From an uncultured Lachnospiraceae bacterium (GTDB lineage Bacteria > Bacillota_A > Clostridia > Lachnospirales > Lachnospiraceae): a stretch of DNA of 64,000 nt. This document shows positions 1 to 9,805 of the stretch, piece after piece (positions within the stretch are counted from its first letter, which is position 1; every line of letters begins with the position of its first letter). The position numbers were made by a program, and so were the translations under genes. The stretch lies in the NCBI GenBank assembly GCA_951801245.1, contig CATOMC010000006.1, positions 1 to 64,000 on the forward strand. The letters are read 5' to 3'. Under the pieces are notes generated by a model. It had not been told where the DNA came from and ran no database searches. It was given only the letters and a program-made list of their open reading frames with translations.

Positions 1-1
1 C

Positions 2-586
2 ATTAAAGAGCCCACAAAGATTTATCCGGGACAGGTGATCGTGATTCCTGACCTAACGGCAGATATTTTGACACCGGCAGCACCTGTGGCGGCACCGGCA
101 GCGGTACAGCCGGAAGCAGTACCGGCAGCACCTGTGGCGGCACCGGCAGTGGTACAGCCGGAAGCAGTACCGGCAGCACCTGTGGCGGCACCGGCAGTGG
201 TACAGCCGGAAGTAGCACCGGCACCTGCGGTACAGCCTGAGACAGTACCGGCGGGCATGACATTGGAAGAGTGTTTCAAGGATCCTGAATTCAAGAGTTA
301 TATAGATTCTGAACTGCAGATGTTCTCAGGAAACGGCATGGATGTTGCGGTTGCATTCCAGGGGAACACCATGGCGGTCGTCATTACAATCACGGATTCT
401 TCTTATCTTGTAGAGGGAATCGGAGAGGCCCTGAGTGAAGCTATGGAAGCAGTCAGTCCTATGGTTGAGGAACTGGTTGCCATGATAGAGACGGAGCTTG
501 GTAATCCCGGTAACTGTGTCGTCATATACAGCTATCAGACAGCGGACGGTACCGTGCTTGCGCAGAGAGCATTTACTGCAAAATAA
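2..586 (+). CDS. LysM-domain protein with Pro/Ala repeat linker, C-terminal part (cut by window edge)
   Basis: The frame is open to the left edge, so the start lies outside the window. The first visible residues (IKEPTKIYPGQVIVIPD) look like the last third of a LysM peptidoglycan-binding module, whose usual ending is P-x-x-I-x-PGQ-x-L-x-IP. A Pro/Ala/Val/Gln linker made of 16-residue repeats follows, then a globular region of about 110 residues beginning MTLEECFKDPEF. That end resembles the DUF4854 family of Clostridia, with its TLEE start, a central V-x-GNT strand and an ADGT-x-L segment near the end; this is from memory and only moderately sure. The protein probably acts at the cell wall. 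GTG at 35 and ATG at 257 could be read as starts, but the LysM match upstream of 35 argues against both. A good terminator follows. Confidence 0.75.
   Translation: MKEPTKIYPGQVIVIPDLTADILTPAAPVAAPAAVQPEAVPAAPVAAPAVVQPEAVPAAPVAAPAVVQPEVAPAPAVQPETVPAGMTLEECFKDPEFKSYIDSELQMFSGNGMDVAVAFQGNTMAVVITITDSSYLVEGIGEALSEAMEAVSPMVEELVAMIETELGNPGNCVVIYSYQTADGTVLAQRAFTAK
74..238 (+). repeat. 48-bp in-frame coding repeats (Pro/Ala linker)
   Basis: Three near-identical 48-bp units at 74-121, 122-169 and 170-217, followed by a partial unit to about 238. Each encodes a 16-residue Pro-Ala-Val-Gln-Glu unit (PAAPVAAPAVVQPEAV type). The copies differ at only a few bases, so the array is young or kept uniform by slippage or recombination, and copy number may vary between strains. 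It forms an extended spacer between the LysM module and the C-terminal domain. Confidence 0.9.
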
Positions 587-603
587 CAGATTGCAAACGG
601 ATC

Positions 604-637
604 AAAAAGGCCGGGTCAGTAATGAACCGGTCTTTTT
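604..637 (+). terminator. Intrinsic terminator after the LysM gene
   Basis: AAAAAGGCCGG pairs with CCGGTCTTTTT (one G-T pair) around a 12-base loop. The A-run and T-run make it usable in both directions. It lies 17 bases after the stop codon at 584-586. Confidence 0.85.
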
Positions 638-642
638 CTATA

Positions 643-671
643 TTGAAATTTATACGGGAATAGTCTATGAT
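643..671 (+). promoter_or_regulatory. Sigma-A promoter for leuB
   Basis: TTGAAA (643-648), a 17-bp spacer, then TATGAT (666-671). It sits between the terminator of the previous gene and the leuB start. The leader is only about 65 bases, too short for a T-box, and none is visible. Confidence 0.7.
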
Positions 672-742
672 ATAAAAGTGATATTTTGCGATTATACTGC
701 TAAGGAGTGCATCCTGACAGATGCACGGGAATGGAGGAGTCT

Positions 743-1828
743 ATGGAACTTAAGATAACCTGTATTCCGGGAGACGGTATTGGCCCGGAGATTGTTGCGG
801 AGGCAAAGAAGGTGCTGGATGCGGTGGCATCAAAATATGGCCACATCATGCATTATACGGATATTATAATGGGCGGGGCATCCATCGATGTACATGGTGT
901 GCCGTTAACGGAGGAGGCAGTGGCAACGGCAAAGAGTGCGGATGCGGTGCTGATGGGATCCATCGGCGGCGATACGACGACTTCGCCCTGGTATAAGCTG
1001 GCGCCCAATTTACGGCCGGAGGCAGGTCTTCTTGCGATCCGTAAGGCTTTGAATCTTTTTGCCAATCTGCGGCCGGCAGTTTTGTACGAGGAACTGGCGG
1101 AGGCATGTCCTTTGAAAAAGGAGATTTCAGAAGCCGGCTTTGATATGCTGATCATGCGGGAGTTAACAGGAGGTCTTTACTTCGGAGAGCGTAAGACGAT
1201 TGAGGAGAACGGCGTGCGAAAAGCGATCGACACGCTGACCTATGACGAAAATGAAATCAGAAGAATTGCCATTAAGGGATTTGATATTGCCAGAAAGCGC
1301 CGGAAGAAAGTGACCAGCGTGGATAAGGCCAATGTGCTGGATTCTTCCAGACTCTGGCGCAAAGTGGTGGAAGAGGTGGCCGCAGACTATCCGGATGTGA
1401 CATTGGAGCATATGCTGGTGGATAACTGTGCCATGCAACTAGTCAAGGATCCGGCTCAGTTTGACGTGATTCTGACAGAGAATATGTTTGGGGATATTTT
1501 ATCGGACGAGGCAAGTATGGTGACAGGCTCTATTGGCATGCTGGCATCGGCTTCCCTGAATGACACGAAGTTTGGATTGTATGAGCCAAGCCACGGTTCT
1601 GCACCGGATATTGCAGGGAAGGATATTGCCAATCCGATTGCTACCGTGCTTTCCGCATCTATGATGCTGCGTTACAGCTTTGACCTGGATCGGGAGGCGG
1701 ATGCGATTGACAATGCGGTGAAGTCTGTACTGCAGGACGGATACCGGACCGCGGATATTATGTCCGAAGGGTGTGAGCGTGTAGGCTGCAGGCAGATGGG
1801 AGATCTGCTGGCAGAGAGGATTAAATAA
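743..1828 (+). CDS. leuB: 3-isopropylmalate dehydrogenase
   Basis: Oxidatively decarboxylates 3-isopropylmalate to 2-oxoisocaproate with NAD+ in leucine synthesis. The protein starts with the Rossmann-like [12 protein letters not shown] segment. It contains the family motifs [39 protein letters not shown], and near the end [19 protein letters not shown]. Its 361 residues fit the family. I chose ATG 743 because GGAGGAG lies just before it and homologues begin at this point; GTG 707 in the same frame would add 12 residues with no counterpart. leuA, leuC and leuD are not in the window, so this gene is split from the rest of the leucine pathway and grouped with ilvD and ilvB. Confidence 0.95.
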   Translation: MELKITCIPGDGIGPEIVAEAKKVLDAVASKYGHIMHYTDIIMGGASIDVHGVPLTEEAVATAKSADAVLMGSIGGDTTTSPWYKLAPNLRPEAGLLAIRKALNLFANLRPAVLYEELAEACPLKKEISEAGFDMLIMRELTGGLYFGERKTIEENGVRKAIDTLTYDENEIRRIAIKGFDIARKRRKKVTSVDKANVLDSSRLWRKVVEEVAADYPDVTLEHMLVDNCAMQLVKDPAQFDVILTENMFGDILSDEASMVTGSIGMLASASLNDTKFGLYEPSHGSAPDIAGKDIANPIATVLSASMMLRYSFDLDREADAIDNAVKSVLQDGYRTADIMSEGCERVGCRQMGDLLAERIK

Positions 1829-1881
1829 TAACACGTGTGCTTAAAGAGCATGATATTGGCGCATCGAAAAGGTTTGAATGT

Positions 1882-3540
1882 ATGAAACAGCAAGTGAAAT
1901 GGCCGGCTAAGGATAAGGAATTCCATATTTTTCTGGTGTTTTTTGTGGGCATGGCAGTTTACTATGGTTACAGGATGTTTGCGATCACACCATGGTATGA
2001 TGAACTGTATACCTATTATTATTTTATCAGCAGGGGGCCGGTCTATGCGGCAATCCACTGGCCGCTGCCTAATAACCATGTGGGATATTCAGCCCTGTCA
2101 GCCTGTCTTAACATATTTGGCAGCTCGGCAGTGGCCTTAAGGGGTGTATCATGGTTATGCAGCCTGGGCAGCCTGATCTTATTGTATCGGATCGGCAGAA
2201 AGTGTTTTGCGGGATTTCCTGCATTGTTTCCCGCATTTGTTTTTGCTGGGATGAGCATGGTGAATCAACTGGCAGTACAAGGCAGAGGATATGCGCTTGT
2301 GACTTTTTGTTATCTGACGGCGATATGGGAACTTATCCATATCGTGGTGGAACATCGGCAGAAACGAAGAGATTATCTATGCTTCGGATTATCTCTAGTG
2401 GCAGCGCTGTGGGCGATTCCAAGCAGTCTGTATGTGGTGATGCCGATCTGTGTGATTGGCGGTGCGGTGCTGCTGCGGCAGAGGGAATATAAGATCCTGT
2501 TGCACCTGATTATCACATCTTTGGTCAGTGCAGTCTGTACGGCAGGGTTATACGGGATTTTGTGGCTGGCGATCGGATCTAACCTGCTTGTCAAAACACC
2601 GGACAGCGGATTTACCGGCATGGGGCATGGGACGGTCATTTTGCATGCGCCTTTTAAGGCAGTCATAACGGGTGTATCTTATATGCTTGATACGCCCTAC
2701 ATCCAGAGTATGACCAGAGAACAGTTTACAAGTCAGGCGGTTGACTGGCTGCAGACGCTATTTGGTACACAGCTTGCCCCGGCCATAGGGATTCGGGGAA
2801 AAGGTATGTGCCTGCTTGTGTGCCTTTCCTTTGTGGCCGTGGTGGTATGGACTGTGTGGCGGATCAAAGGAAAATATCACGCCGGAAAGCAAGGCCCGCA
2901 GGGAGAACAGGACAGTTATCGGGAGTTTCTGGAATGGTATTTCCTGTTAACAGTCTTTCTATTGGGTATAGCGTTGATCATACAGTGCAAGCTTCCCTAT
3001 CAGAGAGTGTTTTCGTTTCTGGGCGTGTGGGCAGCACTTCTTGTCACCTGGCTGATTGAAAGAATAGCAGACGTTATAGAAAAGCGATGCGCGAATAGAG
3101 AAAAGGGCAGAGGGATTGCCGGATGGACAGCAGTGGTGTGTACTGTCCTGGCCGGCGGATTATGCATTTTAACACTGTTATCAGATACAGCGCCATACAG
3201 CAGGCGGGATGAACTGCTTTGCGATGCCTATGGACAGTTTGATATGAGTCAGGCAGGCAGGGTGGCTGTGACGGACTGTGATCAGGAGTATTATCTTTTG
3301 TATGCCTATGGTATAGGAGAAGACCGGGTGACCAGGCAGATTGAAGAGGCAGATATTGTATTGCTGGATAAGGCGCTCCTGAACATGGAATACGGGTATC
3401 GGGAGGCACCCGAGGAGTGGAAGTTTTATCTGACGAAAGAGGAGATCCCGACAGCATATTTAGAGGAGAAGATGGAGCCGGTCTACGAGAACTGGCAGTT
3501 TATCTTATATACCAGGAGATCATCGCCTGGCAGTGTATGA
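1882..3540 (+). CDS. GT-C-fold membrane glycosyltransferase-like protein (ArnT/PMT type)
   Basis: A polytopic membrane protein of 552 residues. After the first membrane helix (FHIFLVFFVGMAVYYGYRMF) comes ITPWYDELYTYYYF, which fits the GT-C family pattern of an acidic pair (here D-E) in the first outer loop, where these lipid-sugar-dependent transferases bind metal or donor. About ten further hydrophobic segments follow. The last part, after about residue 440, is a soluble domain that reads like the outer domain of this class. Donor and acceptor cannot be told from sequence. ATG 1882 has AAAAGG at a good distance; GTG 1837 is the less likely alternative. It sits between leuB and ilvD with no visible promoter or terminator of its own, so it may be cotranscribed with leuB. 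Confidence 0.7.
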   Translation: MKQQVKWPAKDKEFHIFLVFFVGMAVYYGYRMFAITPWYDELYTYYYFISRGPVYAAIHWPLPNNHVGYSALSACLNIFGSSAVALRGVSWLCSLGSLILLYRIGRKCFAGFPALFPAFVFAGMSMVNQLAVQGRGYALVTFCYLTAIWELIHIVVEHRQKRRDYLCFGLSLVAALWAIPSSLYVVMPICVIGGAVLLRQREYKILLHLIITSLVSAVCTAGLYGILWLAIGSNLLVKTPDSGFTGMGHGTVILHAPFKAVITGVSYMLDTPYIQSMTREQFTSQAVDWLQTLFGTQLAPAIGIRGKGMCLLVCLSFVAVVVWTVWRIKGKYHAGKQGPQGEQDSYREFLEWYFLLTVFLLGIALIIQCKLPYQRVFSFLGVWAALLVTWLIERIADVIEKRCANREKGRGIAGWTAVVCTVLAGGLCILTLLSDTAPYSRRDELLCDAYGQFDMSQAGRVAVTDCDQEYYLLYAYGIGEDRVTRQIEEADIVLLDKALLNMEYGYREAPEEWKFYLTKEEIPTAYLEEKMEPVYENWQFILYTRRSSPGSV

Positions 3541-3585
3541 AAGGAATGAACAAGGGGCGCAACGTGCCCCGGAACGGAGGAGAGT

Positions 3586-5259
3586 ATGAGAAGTGACAAT
3601 GTGAAAGCAGGCGCACAGCAGGCGCCGCACAGGAGTTTGTTTAATGCACTTGGCTTTACGCAGGAGGAGATGAAGAAACCCATGGTGGGAATTGTCAGCT
3701 CCTACAACGAGATCGTGCCGGGGCATATGAATCTGGATAAGATCGTGGAGGCGGTCAAACTGGGCGTGGCGCAGGCTGGCGGTGTCCCGGTGGTATTTCC
3801 CGCAATAGCCGTCTGTGACGGTATCGCCATGGGGCATATCGGTATGAAATATTCTCTGGTGACCAGAGATCTGATTGCGGATTCCACAGAGTGTATGGCA
3901 CTGGCACATCAGTTTGATGCGTTGGTGATGGTGCCTAACTGTGACAAGAATGTGCCGGGACTTTTGATGGCAGCGGCGCGTATCAATGTGCCCACTGTAT
4001 TTGTATCCGGCGGCCCTATGCTGGCCGGGCATGTACATGGACAGAAGAGAAGTCTTTCTTCCATGTTTGAGGCGGTGGGTTCTCATGCGGCAGGCACGAT
4101 GACAGAGGAAGAACTGCGGGAGTTTGAAGAAAAAGTATGTCCTACCTGCGGTTCCTGTTCCGGTATGTATACGGCAAACTCCATGAATTGCCTTACAGAG
4201 GCACTGGGTATGGGCCTTCGCGGCAATGGTACGATTCCTGCGGTTTATTCGGAACGGATTAAACTGGCAAAACATGCTGGTATGGCGGTGATGAAGCTTC
4301 TGGAGAAGGACATCAGGCCCAGGGATATCATGACAAAGGACGCCATCTTAAATGCGCTTACAGTGGATATGGCGCTGGGATGCTCTACCAATTCCATGCT
4401 GCATCTGCCCGCGATCGCTCATGAGATCGGCTTTGACTTTGATATTGCTTTTGCCAATGAAATCAGCGAGAAAACGCCAAATGTGTGTCACCTGGCACCG
4501 GCAGGCCCTACTTATATGGAAGATTTGAATGAAGCGGGCGGCGTCTATGCTGTGATGAAAGAACTGGCAGATATCGGACTGCTCCATACAGATTGTATGA
4601 CTGTCACGGGTGATACCATCGGTGAGAATATCAAAGGGGCAGTGAATCGCAATACGGAAGTAATCCGTACCGTGGAGAACCCCTATAGTAAGACGGGCGG
4701 CCTGGCTGTATTAAAGGGAAATCTTGCACCGGACGGCAGTGTGGTGAAGCGTTCTGCTGTGGTGGAGGAAATGATGGTCCATGAGGGGCCGGCCAGAGTC
4801 TTTGACTGTGAAGAAGATGCTATCGCAGCCATCAAGGGTGGTCAGATTGTAGCGGGAGATGTGGTGGTGATTCGCTATGAAGGTCCGAAGGGCGGACCAG
4901 GTATGCGGGAAATGCTCAATCCTACTTCTGCCATTGCAGGCATGGGACTGGGTTCCAGCGTAGCGCTGATCACGGACGGACGGTTCTCGGGAGCATCCCG
5001 CGGTGCTTCCATCGGGCATGTGTCACCGGAAGCGGCTGTGGGAGGGCCTATTGCGCTTGTGGAGGAAGGAGATATCATCAGTATTGATATTCCGAATATG
5101 AAGCTGGACATCAAGGTTTCCGAGGAAGAACTTGCCTGTAGACAAAGCAAATGGCAGCCCAGGGAACCCAAGGTGACAACCGGGTATCTGGCAAGATACC
5201 GGGAGATGGTCACCAGCGGCAACAGAGGTGCCATTTTGGAAATACCCGGAACAAAATAG
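3586..5259 (+). CDS. ilvD: Dihydroxy-acid dehydratase
   Basis: Fe-S enzyme that dehydrates 2,3-dihydroxy-isovalerate and 2,3-dihydroxy-3-methylvalerate to the 2-oxo acids of valine and isoleucine synthesis. Its 557 residues are typical of the shorter bacterial form. Cluster-ligand motifs are visible: PNCDKNVPG (Cys119) and [17 protein letters not shown] (Cys188, Cys191), together with VCDGIAMGH near residue 77. The C-terminal [17 protein letters not shown] and LITDGRFSG motifs are intact. GGAGGAG precedes ATG 3586. A short hairpin (GGGGCGC/GTGCCCC) just upstream lacks a T-tract and is not called a terminator. The oxygen-labile cluster fits an anaerobic host. Confidence 0.96.
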   Translation: MRSDNVKAGAQQAPHRSLFNALGFTQEEMKKPMVGIVSSYNEIVPGHMNLDKIVEAVKLGVAQAGGVPVVFPAIAVCDGIAMGHIGMKYSLVTRDLIADSTECMALAHQFDALVMVPNCDKNVPGLLMAAARINVPTVFVSGGPMLAGHVHGQKRSLSSMFEAVGSHAAGTMTEEELREFEEKVCPTCGSCSGMYTANSMNCLTEALGMGLRGNGTIPAVYSERIKLAKHAGMAVMKLLEKDIRPRDIMTKDAILNALTVDMALGCSTNSMLHLPAIAHEIGFDFDIAFANEISEKTPNVCHLAPAGPTYMEDLNEAGGVYAVMKELADIGLLHTDCMTVTGDTIGENIKGAVNRNTEVIRTVENPYSKTGGLAVLKGNLAPDGSVVKRSAVVEEMMVHEGPARVFDCEEDAIAAIKGGQIVAGDVVVIRYEGPKGGPGMREMLNPTSAIAGMGLGSSVALITDGRFSGASRGASIGHVSPEAAVGGPIALVEEGDIISIDIPNMKLDIKVSEEELACRQSKWQPREPKVTTGYLARYREMVTSGNRGAILEIPGTK

Positions 5260-5296
5260 GATAATTACAGAATATAATAACATATGTAATCATATA

Positions 5297-5323
5297 TTGC
5301 ATGTTATATGATCTTTATATAAT
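5297..5323 (+). promoter_or_regulatory. Candidate promoter for ilvB
   Basis: TTGCAT (5297-5302) and TATAAT (5318-5323) with a short 15-bp spacer, in the 105-base gap between ilvD and ilvB. The gap is AT-rich and has a weak dyad (ATAACAT/ATGTTAT). The -10 box runs into a 21-base element that also occurs just after leuB. Confidence 0.4.
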
Positions 5324-5364
5324 AACGCGTGTGGTTAAATATAAACAGACAGGAGGATGATAAA

Positions 5365-7041
5365 ATGGTATTGACAGGTGCGGAGATTGTAGTGGAATGT
5401 CTCAAAGAACAGGGCGTGGACACTGTGTTTGGTTATCCCGGCGGTACAATCTTGAATGTATATGACGCATTGTATCAACATAGTAATGAAATAAATCATA
5501 TTCTTACATCTCATGAGCAGGGGGCCGCGCATGCGGCGGACGGTTATGCAAGGGCGACCGGTAAAGTGGGGGTCTGTCTGGCAACCAGCGGCCCCGGCGC
5601 TACCAATTTGGTGACGGGTATTGCCACAGCTTATATGGATTCTGTACCTGTGGTAGCCATCACCTGTAATGTAAATCTCCCTCTTCTAGGCAAGGATTCT
5701 TTCCAGGAGGTGGATATTGCGGGTATCACCATGCCCATTACAAAGCATAATTATATCGTGAAGGATGTAAGCATTCTGGCGGATACACTGCGTAAGGCTT
5801 TTGCTATTGCCGGAAGCGGCAGGCCGGGACCTGTGCTGGTGGATATCACCAAAGATGTGACGGCCAACCGTTTTGAATATGAGAAAAAGGAACCCATTGC
5901 GGTAGAGAAAGTCTTGCGATGCTCAGAGGAAGAGATCAAAGAGGCTGTCAGGCTGATCGAACAGGCTAAGAAGCCGTATATTTATGTGGGCGGCGGCGCC
6001 GTGATTTCCGGAGCCTATCAGGAAGTGAGAGAGTTTGCGCAGATTGTGGATGCACCTGTCTGTGATACATTGATGGGGAAGGGTGTTTATGACGGACACG
6101 ACGAGCGGTATACGGGCATGATCGGTATGCATGGTACCAAAACTTCTAATTTTGGTGTCAGCGAGTGTGATCTTTTGATCGCTTTAGGTGCCAGATTCTC
6201 TGACCGTGTAGTGGGGAATCCTAAGAAATTTGCGGAACATGCAAAGGTACTGCATATTGATATTGATGCTGCGGAGATCAATAAGAACATTAAAACGGAT
6301 GTCTCTCTGGTAGGAGATTTAAAGGAAGTACTCGGCAAGTTAAACAGCCAGCTTGCGAAACAGGATCATGGGGACTGGATGGAACATATTAAGGGGTTGA
6401 AAGAAAGATTTCCGCTAAGCTATGATGCGTCCGTGCTCTCTTGTCCTTATATTATGGAAGAGATCGACCGGGTGACGAAGGGAGAAGCCATCATCACCAC
6501 GGATGTGGGACAGCATCAGATGTGGGCAGCGCAGTATTATCAGTATTCCTGGCCCCGCACCTTACTTACATCGGGAGGACTCGGAACCATGGGATATGGT
6601 CTCGGCGCCTGCATTGGTGCCAAAATGGGGCAGCCTGATAAGACTTGTATCAACATTGCCGGGGACGGGTGTTTCCGGATGAATATGAATGAACTTGCCA
6701 CGGCAAGCCGTTATAACATTCCGATCATCCAGGTAGTGATCAATAACCATGTGTTGGGAATGGTCAGGCAATGGCAGACGTTATTTTATGGACAGCGGTA
6801 TTCCCAGACCATATTAAATGATGGCGTGGATTTTTGTAAAGTTGCGGAGGGACTTGGCTGTGAGGCAATCCTTGTGACGAAAAAGGAAGAAGTAGCACCT
6901 GCTATTGAAAGGGCTGTTGCCTTAAAAAAACCTGTGTTACTTAATTGCATCATACCCGAGGACGACAAGGTATTTCCTATGGTGCCGGCAGGTGCGCCCA
7001 TCAGTGAAGCTTTCGATGCAACAGATCTGGCGGAGAAGTAA
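5365..7041 (+). CDS. ilvB: Acetolactate synthase, large (catalytic) subunit
   Basis: Thiamine diphosphate enzyme that condenses pyruvate with pyruvate or 2-oxobutyrate, the first shared step of valine, leucine and isoleucine synthesis. The N-terminal domain has FGYPGG and the catalytic glutamate in TSHEQGAAHAADGYARA (Glu51). The ThDP/Mg2+ motif is GDGCFRMNMNELATA. Its 558 residues match the family. ATG 5365 follows AGGAGG with 8 bases between; GTG 5329 would add 12 unmatched residues. The regulatory small subunit (ilvN) and the reductoisomerase (ilvC) are not adjacent: the next gene is an L,D-transpeptidase. Confidence 0.95.
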   Translation: MVLTGAEIVVECLKEQGVDTVFGYPGGTILNVYDALYQHSNEINHILTSHEQGAAHAADGYARATGKVGVCLATSGPGATNLVTGIATAYMDSVPVVAITCNVNLPLLGKDSFQEVDIAGITMPITKHNYIVKDVSILADTLRKAFAIAGSGRPGPVLVDITKDVTANRFEYEKKEPIAVEKVLRCSEEEIKEAVRLIEQAKKPYIYVGGGAVISGAYQEVREFAQIVDAPVCDTLMGKGVYDGHDERYTGMIGMHGTKTSNFGVSECDLLIALGARFSDRVVGNPKKFAEHAKVLHIDIDAAEINKNIKTDVSLVGDLKEVLGKLNSQLAKQDHGDWMEHIKGLKERFPLSYDASVLSCPYIMEEIDRVTKGEAIITTDVGQHQMWAAQYYQYSWPRTLLTSGGLGTMGYGLGACIGAKMGQPDKTCINIAGDGCFRMNMNELATASRYNIPIIQVVINNHVLGMVRQWQTLFYGQRYSQTILNDGVDFCKVAEGLGCEAILVTKKEEVAPAIERAVALKKPVLLNCIIPEDDKVFPMVPAGAPISEAFDATDLAEK

Positions 7042-7091
7042 TCGATGCACCTTATGAGTACGTAAGAAAAACAAAGTGATGGAACCGTCTT

Positions 7092-8492
7092 ATGAGAAAA
7101 AGGACAATGAAGTATCTGGCTGTCATGTTTGGAATCATCATGATCAGTCTGATGGGGACATATGCAGGCCTTGCCATCTATTATCATAATGCGTTTGCCT
7201 ACGGAACCTGGATCAATGGCGTTTACTGTACGGGGAAGAGTATTCAGGAAGTCAATGATGAACTTGTGAAAGATTTCACATACGAAGGGCTTACGATATA
7301 TGACAGGGATGGCAATGCTTTTGTGATCCCGGCAGAAGAAATTTCATATCAGTTTGATTTTGGCAAAGCGCTGGAAATCTATCAGAAGCAGCAAAACTCC
7401 TGGATGTGGATCGACAGCATATTTCATGCGCATATCACCAGCCTTACGCCGGTAGTATCTTATGATCGGGGGAAGTTTGAGACGTGTTTTGCCGCACTTC
7501 CTTTCTGTATGGAGAGTACCCCGGAGGAAGCGCGCAGGGTAGAGATCGTCAATACCGGTAACGGGTACGAACTGATCAATGAGAGAACGCAGGTTCTGAA
7601 TCTGGAGGAAGCAAGATCGGCGGTTCTGACAGCCGTCGAAGAATCCAGAGAGGAGGTCTTTCTTAAGGAAGAAGACTGTTATCATGATCTGGAACTGACA
7701 GAGCAAATGCAGGATACTCTTGCCTTGTGGGAGAAGCTTAATGCTTTTCAACAGTGCGGCATTGTCTATCAGATGGGAGAGGAGCAGATTCCTCTTGATG
7801 CATCCGTTGTCAGTAAATGGATAGCGCTTGATGAGACAGGAGATTTTCTGTTGGATGAGGCCGGTCAGTTCCAGCTTAGGGAGGACGCTATTGAGGAATT
7901 TGTGGAGGAACTTGCAGCCAAGTACGATACGGTAGGAGGAAGCAGACAGTTTCATGCCACCAGGGGGGAACTTGTGACAGTAGAAGGCGGTGTCTATGGC
8001 AACCAGATTGACCAGAATAAGGAGATCGACTATCTGACCGAGGCTTTCTATGCCAAAAAGAAAGAAGTGCATGAGCCGGCTTATCTGCAGGAAGCCTGGA
8101 AACAGGGCAGTGAAGATATCGGCTCCACCTATATCGAGGTGGATATGGGGGAGCAGAAGATGTACTATTATGTGGATGGCGTTTTGAAGATCGATACACC
8201 CATTGTGACAGGGAATACATCCCGCAGAATGGGGACGCCCTCGGGCGTAAACTATGTCTATCTCAAACAGAAAAACCGGATCCTGCGCGGCAGGGATTAT
8301 GCCTCTCATGTGGATTTCTGGATGCCTGTCAAAGGGAATATCGGGATCCATGATGCAGCCTGGCGCAGTAAATTCGGCGGTGAAATCTATCAGACCAATG
8401 GTTCCCACGGCTGCATCAATACGCCCAGAGAGGCTATGGAAGAGTTGTTCGACATGGCGGAGGTGGGAACGCCGGTGGTCATGTTTTATTGA
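7092..8492 (+). CDS. L,D-transpeptidase with N-terminal membrane anchor (YkuD family)
   Basis: Cross-links or remodels peptidoglycan outside the membrane through an L,D-linkage. One N-terminal membrane helix (MKYLAVMFGIIMISLMGTYAG) is followed by about 300 residues resembling the PG-binding domain often paired with YkuD. The YkuD catalytic domain takes up the last 130 residues. The active-site motif is complete: IGIHDAAW, then GSHGCINTP with nucleophile Cys441 and His439. Start ATG 7092 has only a weak ribosome site; ATG 7107, preceded by AAAAAGGA, is an equal alternative that removes five basic residues. It follows ilvB by 50 bases, with no terminator between. Confidence 0.9.
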   Translation: MRKRTMKYLAVMFGIIMISLMGTYAGLAIYYHNAFAYGTWINGVYCTGKSIQEVNDELVKDFTYEGLTIYDRDGNAFVIPAEEISYQFDFGKALEIYQKQQNSWMWIDSIFHAHITSLTPVVSYDRGKFETCFAALPFCMESTPEEARRVEIVNTGNGYELINERTQVLNLEEARSAVLTAVEESREEVFLKEEDCYHDLELTEQMQDTLALWEKLNAFQQCGIVYQMGEEQIPLDASVVSKWIALDETGDFLLDEAGQFQLREDAIEEFVEELAAKYDTVGGSRQFHATRGELVTVEGGVYGNQIDQNKEIDYLTEAFYAKKKEVHEPAYLQEAWKQGSEDIGSTYIEVDMGEQKMYYYVDGVLKIDTPIVTGNTSRRMGTPSGVNYVYLKQKNRILRGRDYASHVDFWMPVKGNIGIHDAAWRSKFGGEIYQTNGSHGCINTPREAMEELFDMAEVGTPVVMFY

Positions 8493-8540
8493 AATATATA
8501 GTTTACATAACTAGATGCGTCAAAAAATTTGACATGGTAA

Positions 8541-8569
8541 TTGACTAAAGTGGATGAAAAAGGTACAAT
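8541..8569 (+). promoter_or_regulatory. Sigma-A promoter for serC-serA
   Basis: TTGACT (8541-8546), 17-bp spacer, TACAAT (8564-8569), in the 168-base gap before serC. It implies a 5' leader of about 85 bases; I see no known riboswitch fold in it. Confidence 0.65.
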
Positions 8570-8660
8570 GAAATCTGGTTGTTGTGATGGCACAGGAGAG
8601 ATTTGAATCAGATTGTGGCCTGTGGCCTATAAATTTGTACAATATCGGGAGGAGAAGAAA

Positions 8661-9743
8661 GTGGCTAGAGTGTATAATTTTTCGGCTGGCCCTGCAGTGC
8701 TGCCGGAGGAAGTTTTGAAGGAAGCTGCAGAGGAAATGTTAGATTACAAAGGATCGGGTATGTCGGTCATGGAGATGAGTCATCGCTCCAAAGTATATGA
8801 CACGATCATCAAGGAGGCAGAGGCCGATTTGCGGACACTTTTGCAGATCCCGGATAATTATAAAGTCTTGTTTTTGCAGGGAGGTGCAAGCCTTCTTTTT
8901 GCATCCGTACCCATGAATTTGATGAAAAACCGTAAGGCAGGATATATTCTGACCGGACAGTGGGCTAAGAAAGCCTTTGCGGAAGCCAAAATCTATGGAG
9001 AAGCTGTGGAACTGGCATCTTCTGCGGATGAGACCTTTTCTTACATACCGGATTGTTCCAATCTGCCCATTACGGAAGACATGGATTATGTTTATATCTG
9101 TGAGAACAATACGATCTACGGAACCAAATATCACGAACTGCCCGATACCAAAGGCAAACTATTGGTTTCCGACGTGTCTTCCTGCTTCCTGTCAGAGCCC
9201 ATGGATGTGACCAGATACGGCCTGATCTATGCAGGCGTACAGAAAAACGTGGGGCCGGCAGGTACCCAGGTGGTCATTATCAGAGAGGATCTTCTGACGG
9301 ATGAGGTACTTCCCGGAACGCCTACCATGATGAAATTCAAAGTGCATGCGGACAATGATTCCTTATATAATACGCCGCCCTGTTATGGCATTTACATCTG
9401 CGGCAAGGTATTCAAGTGGCTGCTTCGTAATGGCGGCTTAGAGGCGATGAAGGAGCGCAACGAGAAGAAAGCAAAGATTCTCTATGATTTCCTGGACGAG
9501 AGCAGCATGTTTAAAGGCACTGTCAGAAAAGAAGACCGTTCCCTGATGAATGTGCCTTTTGTAACGGGAAATGACGATCTGGATGCAAAATTTATCAAAG
9601 AAGCTACGGCGGCCGGATTTGTGAATCTGAAGGGACACAGAACCGTAGGCGGCATGCGTGCCAGCATCTATAATGCGATGCCCATGGAAGGGGTCGAAAA
9701 GCTGGTAGAATTCATGAAGAAATTCGAGCAGGAAAATCAGTAA
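8661..9743 (+). CDS. serC: Phosphoserine aminotransferase
   Basis: PLP enzyme converting 3-phosphohydroxypyruvate and glutamate to 3-phosphoserine. The start VYNFSAGPAVLPEEVL is the family signature, and GVQKNVGPAG holds the PLP lysine (Lys195). Its 360 residues are normal. The start is GTG 8661: GGGAGGAG lies 8 bases upstream and homologues begin at MARVYNFSAGP. serA follows after 62 bases with its own ribosome site, so the pair is probably one transcript from the promoter at 8541-8569. Confidence 0.95.
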   Translation: MARVYNFSAGPAVLPEEVLKEAAEEMLDYKGSGMSVMEMSHRSKVYDTIIKEAEADLRTLLQIPDNYKVLFLQGGASLLFASVPMNLMKNRKAGYILTGQWAKKAFAEAKIYGEAVELASSADETFSYIPDCSNLPITEDMDYVYICENNTIYGTKYHELPDTKGKLLVSDVSSCFLSEPMDVTRYGLIYAGVQKNVGPAGTQVVIIREDLLTDEVLPGTPTMMKFKVHADNDSLYNTPPCYGIYICGKVFKWLLRNGGLEAMKERNEKKAKILYDFLDESSMFKGTVRKEDRSLMNVPFVTGNDDLDAKFIKEATAAGFVNLKGHRTVGGMRASIYNAMPMEGVEKLVEFMKKFEQENQ

Positions 9744-9805
9744 TCGTACGGCCGTTTTCCAGGCGGCAGTGAGAGATAGAGTCTTAAGAAAAGAGGATAT
9801 AAGAG

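Noticed and set aside
74..238. Repeat array considered as a CRISPR
   Set aside because: Repeats are contiguous without spacers, in frame, and encode a Pro/Ala linker.
3520..4275. 251-codon open frame antisense to ilvD
   Set aside because: It lies fully opposite a certain ilvD, is rich in His/Arg/Cys in the way antisense shadows are, and has no ribosome site.
7344..8408. 354-codon frame antisense to the L,D-transpeptidase
   Set aside because: The sense frame carries the complete YkuD active site; the antisense frame has no motif or start signal.
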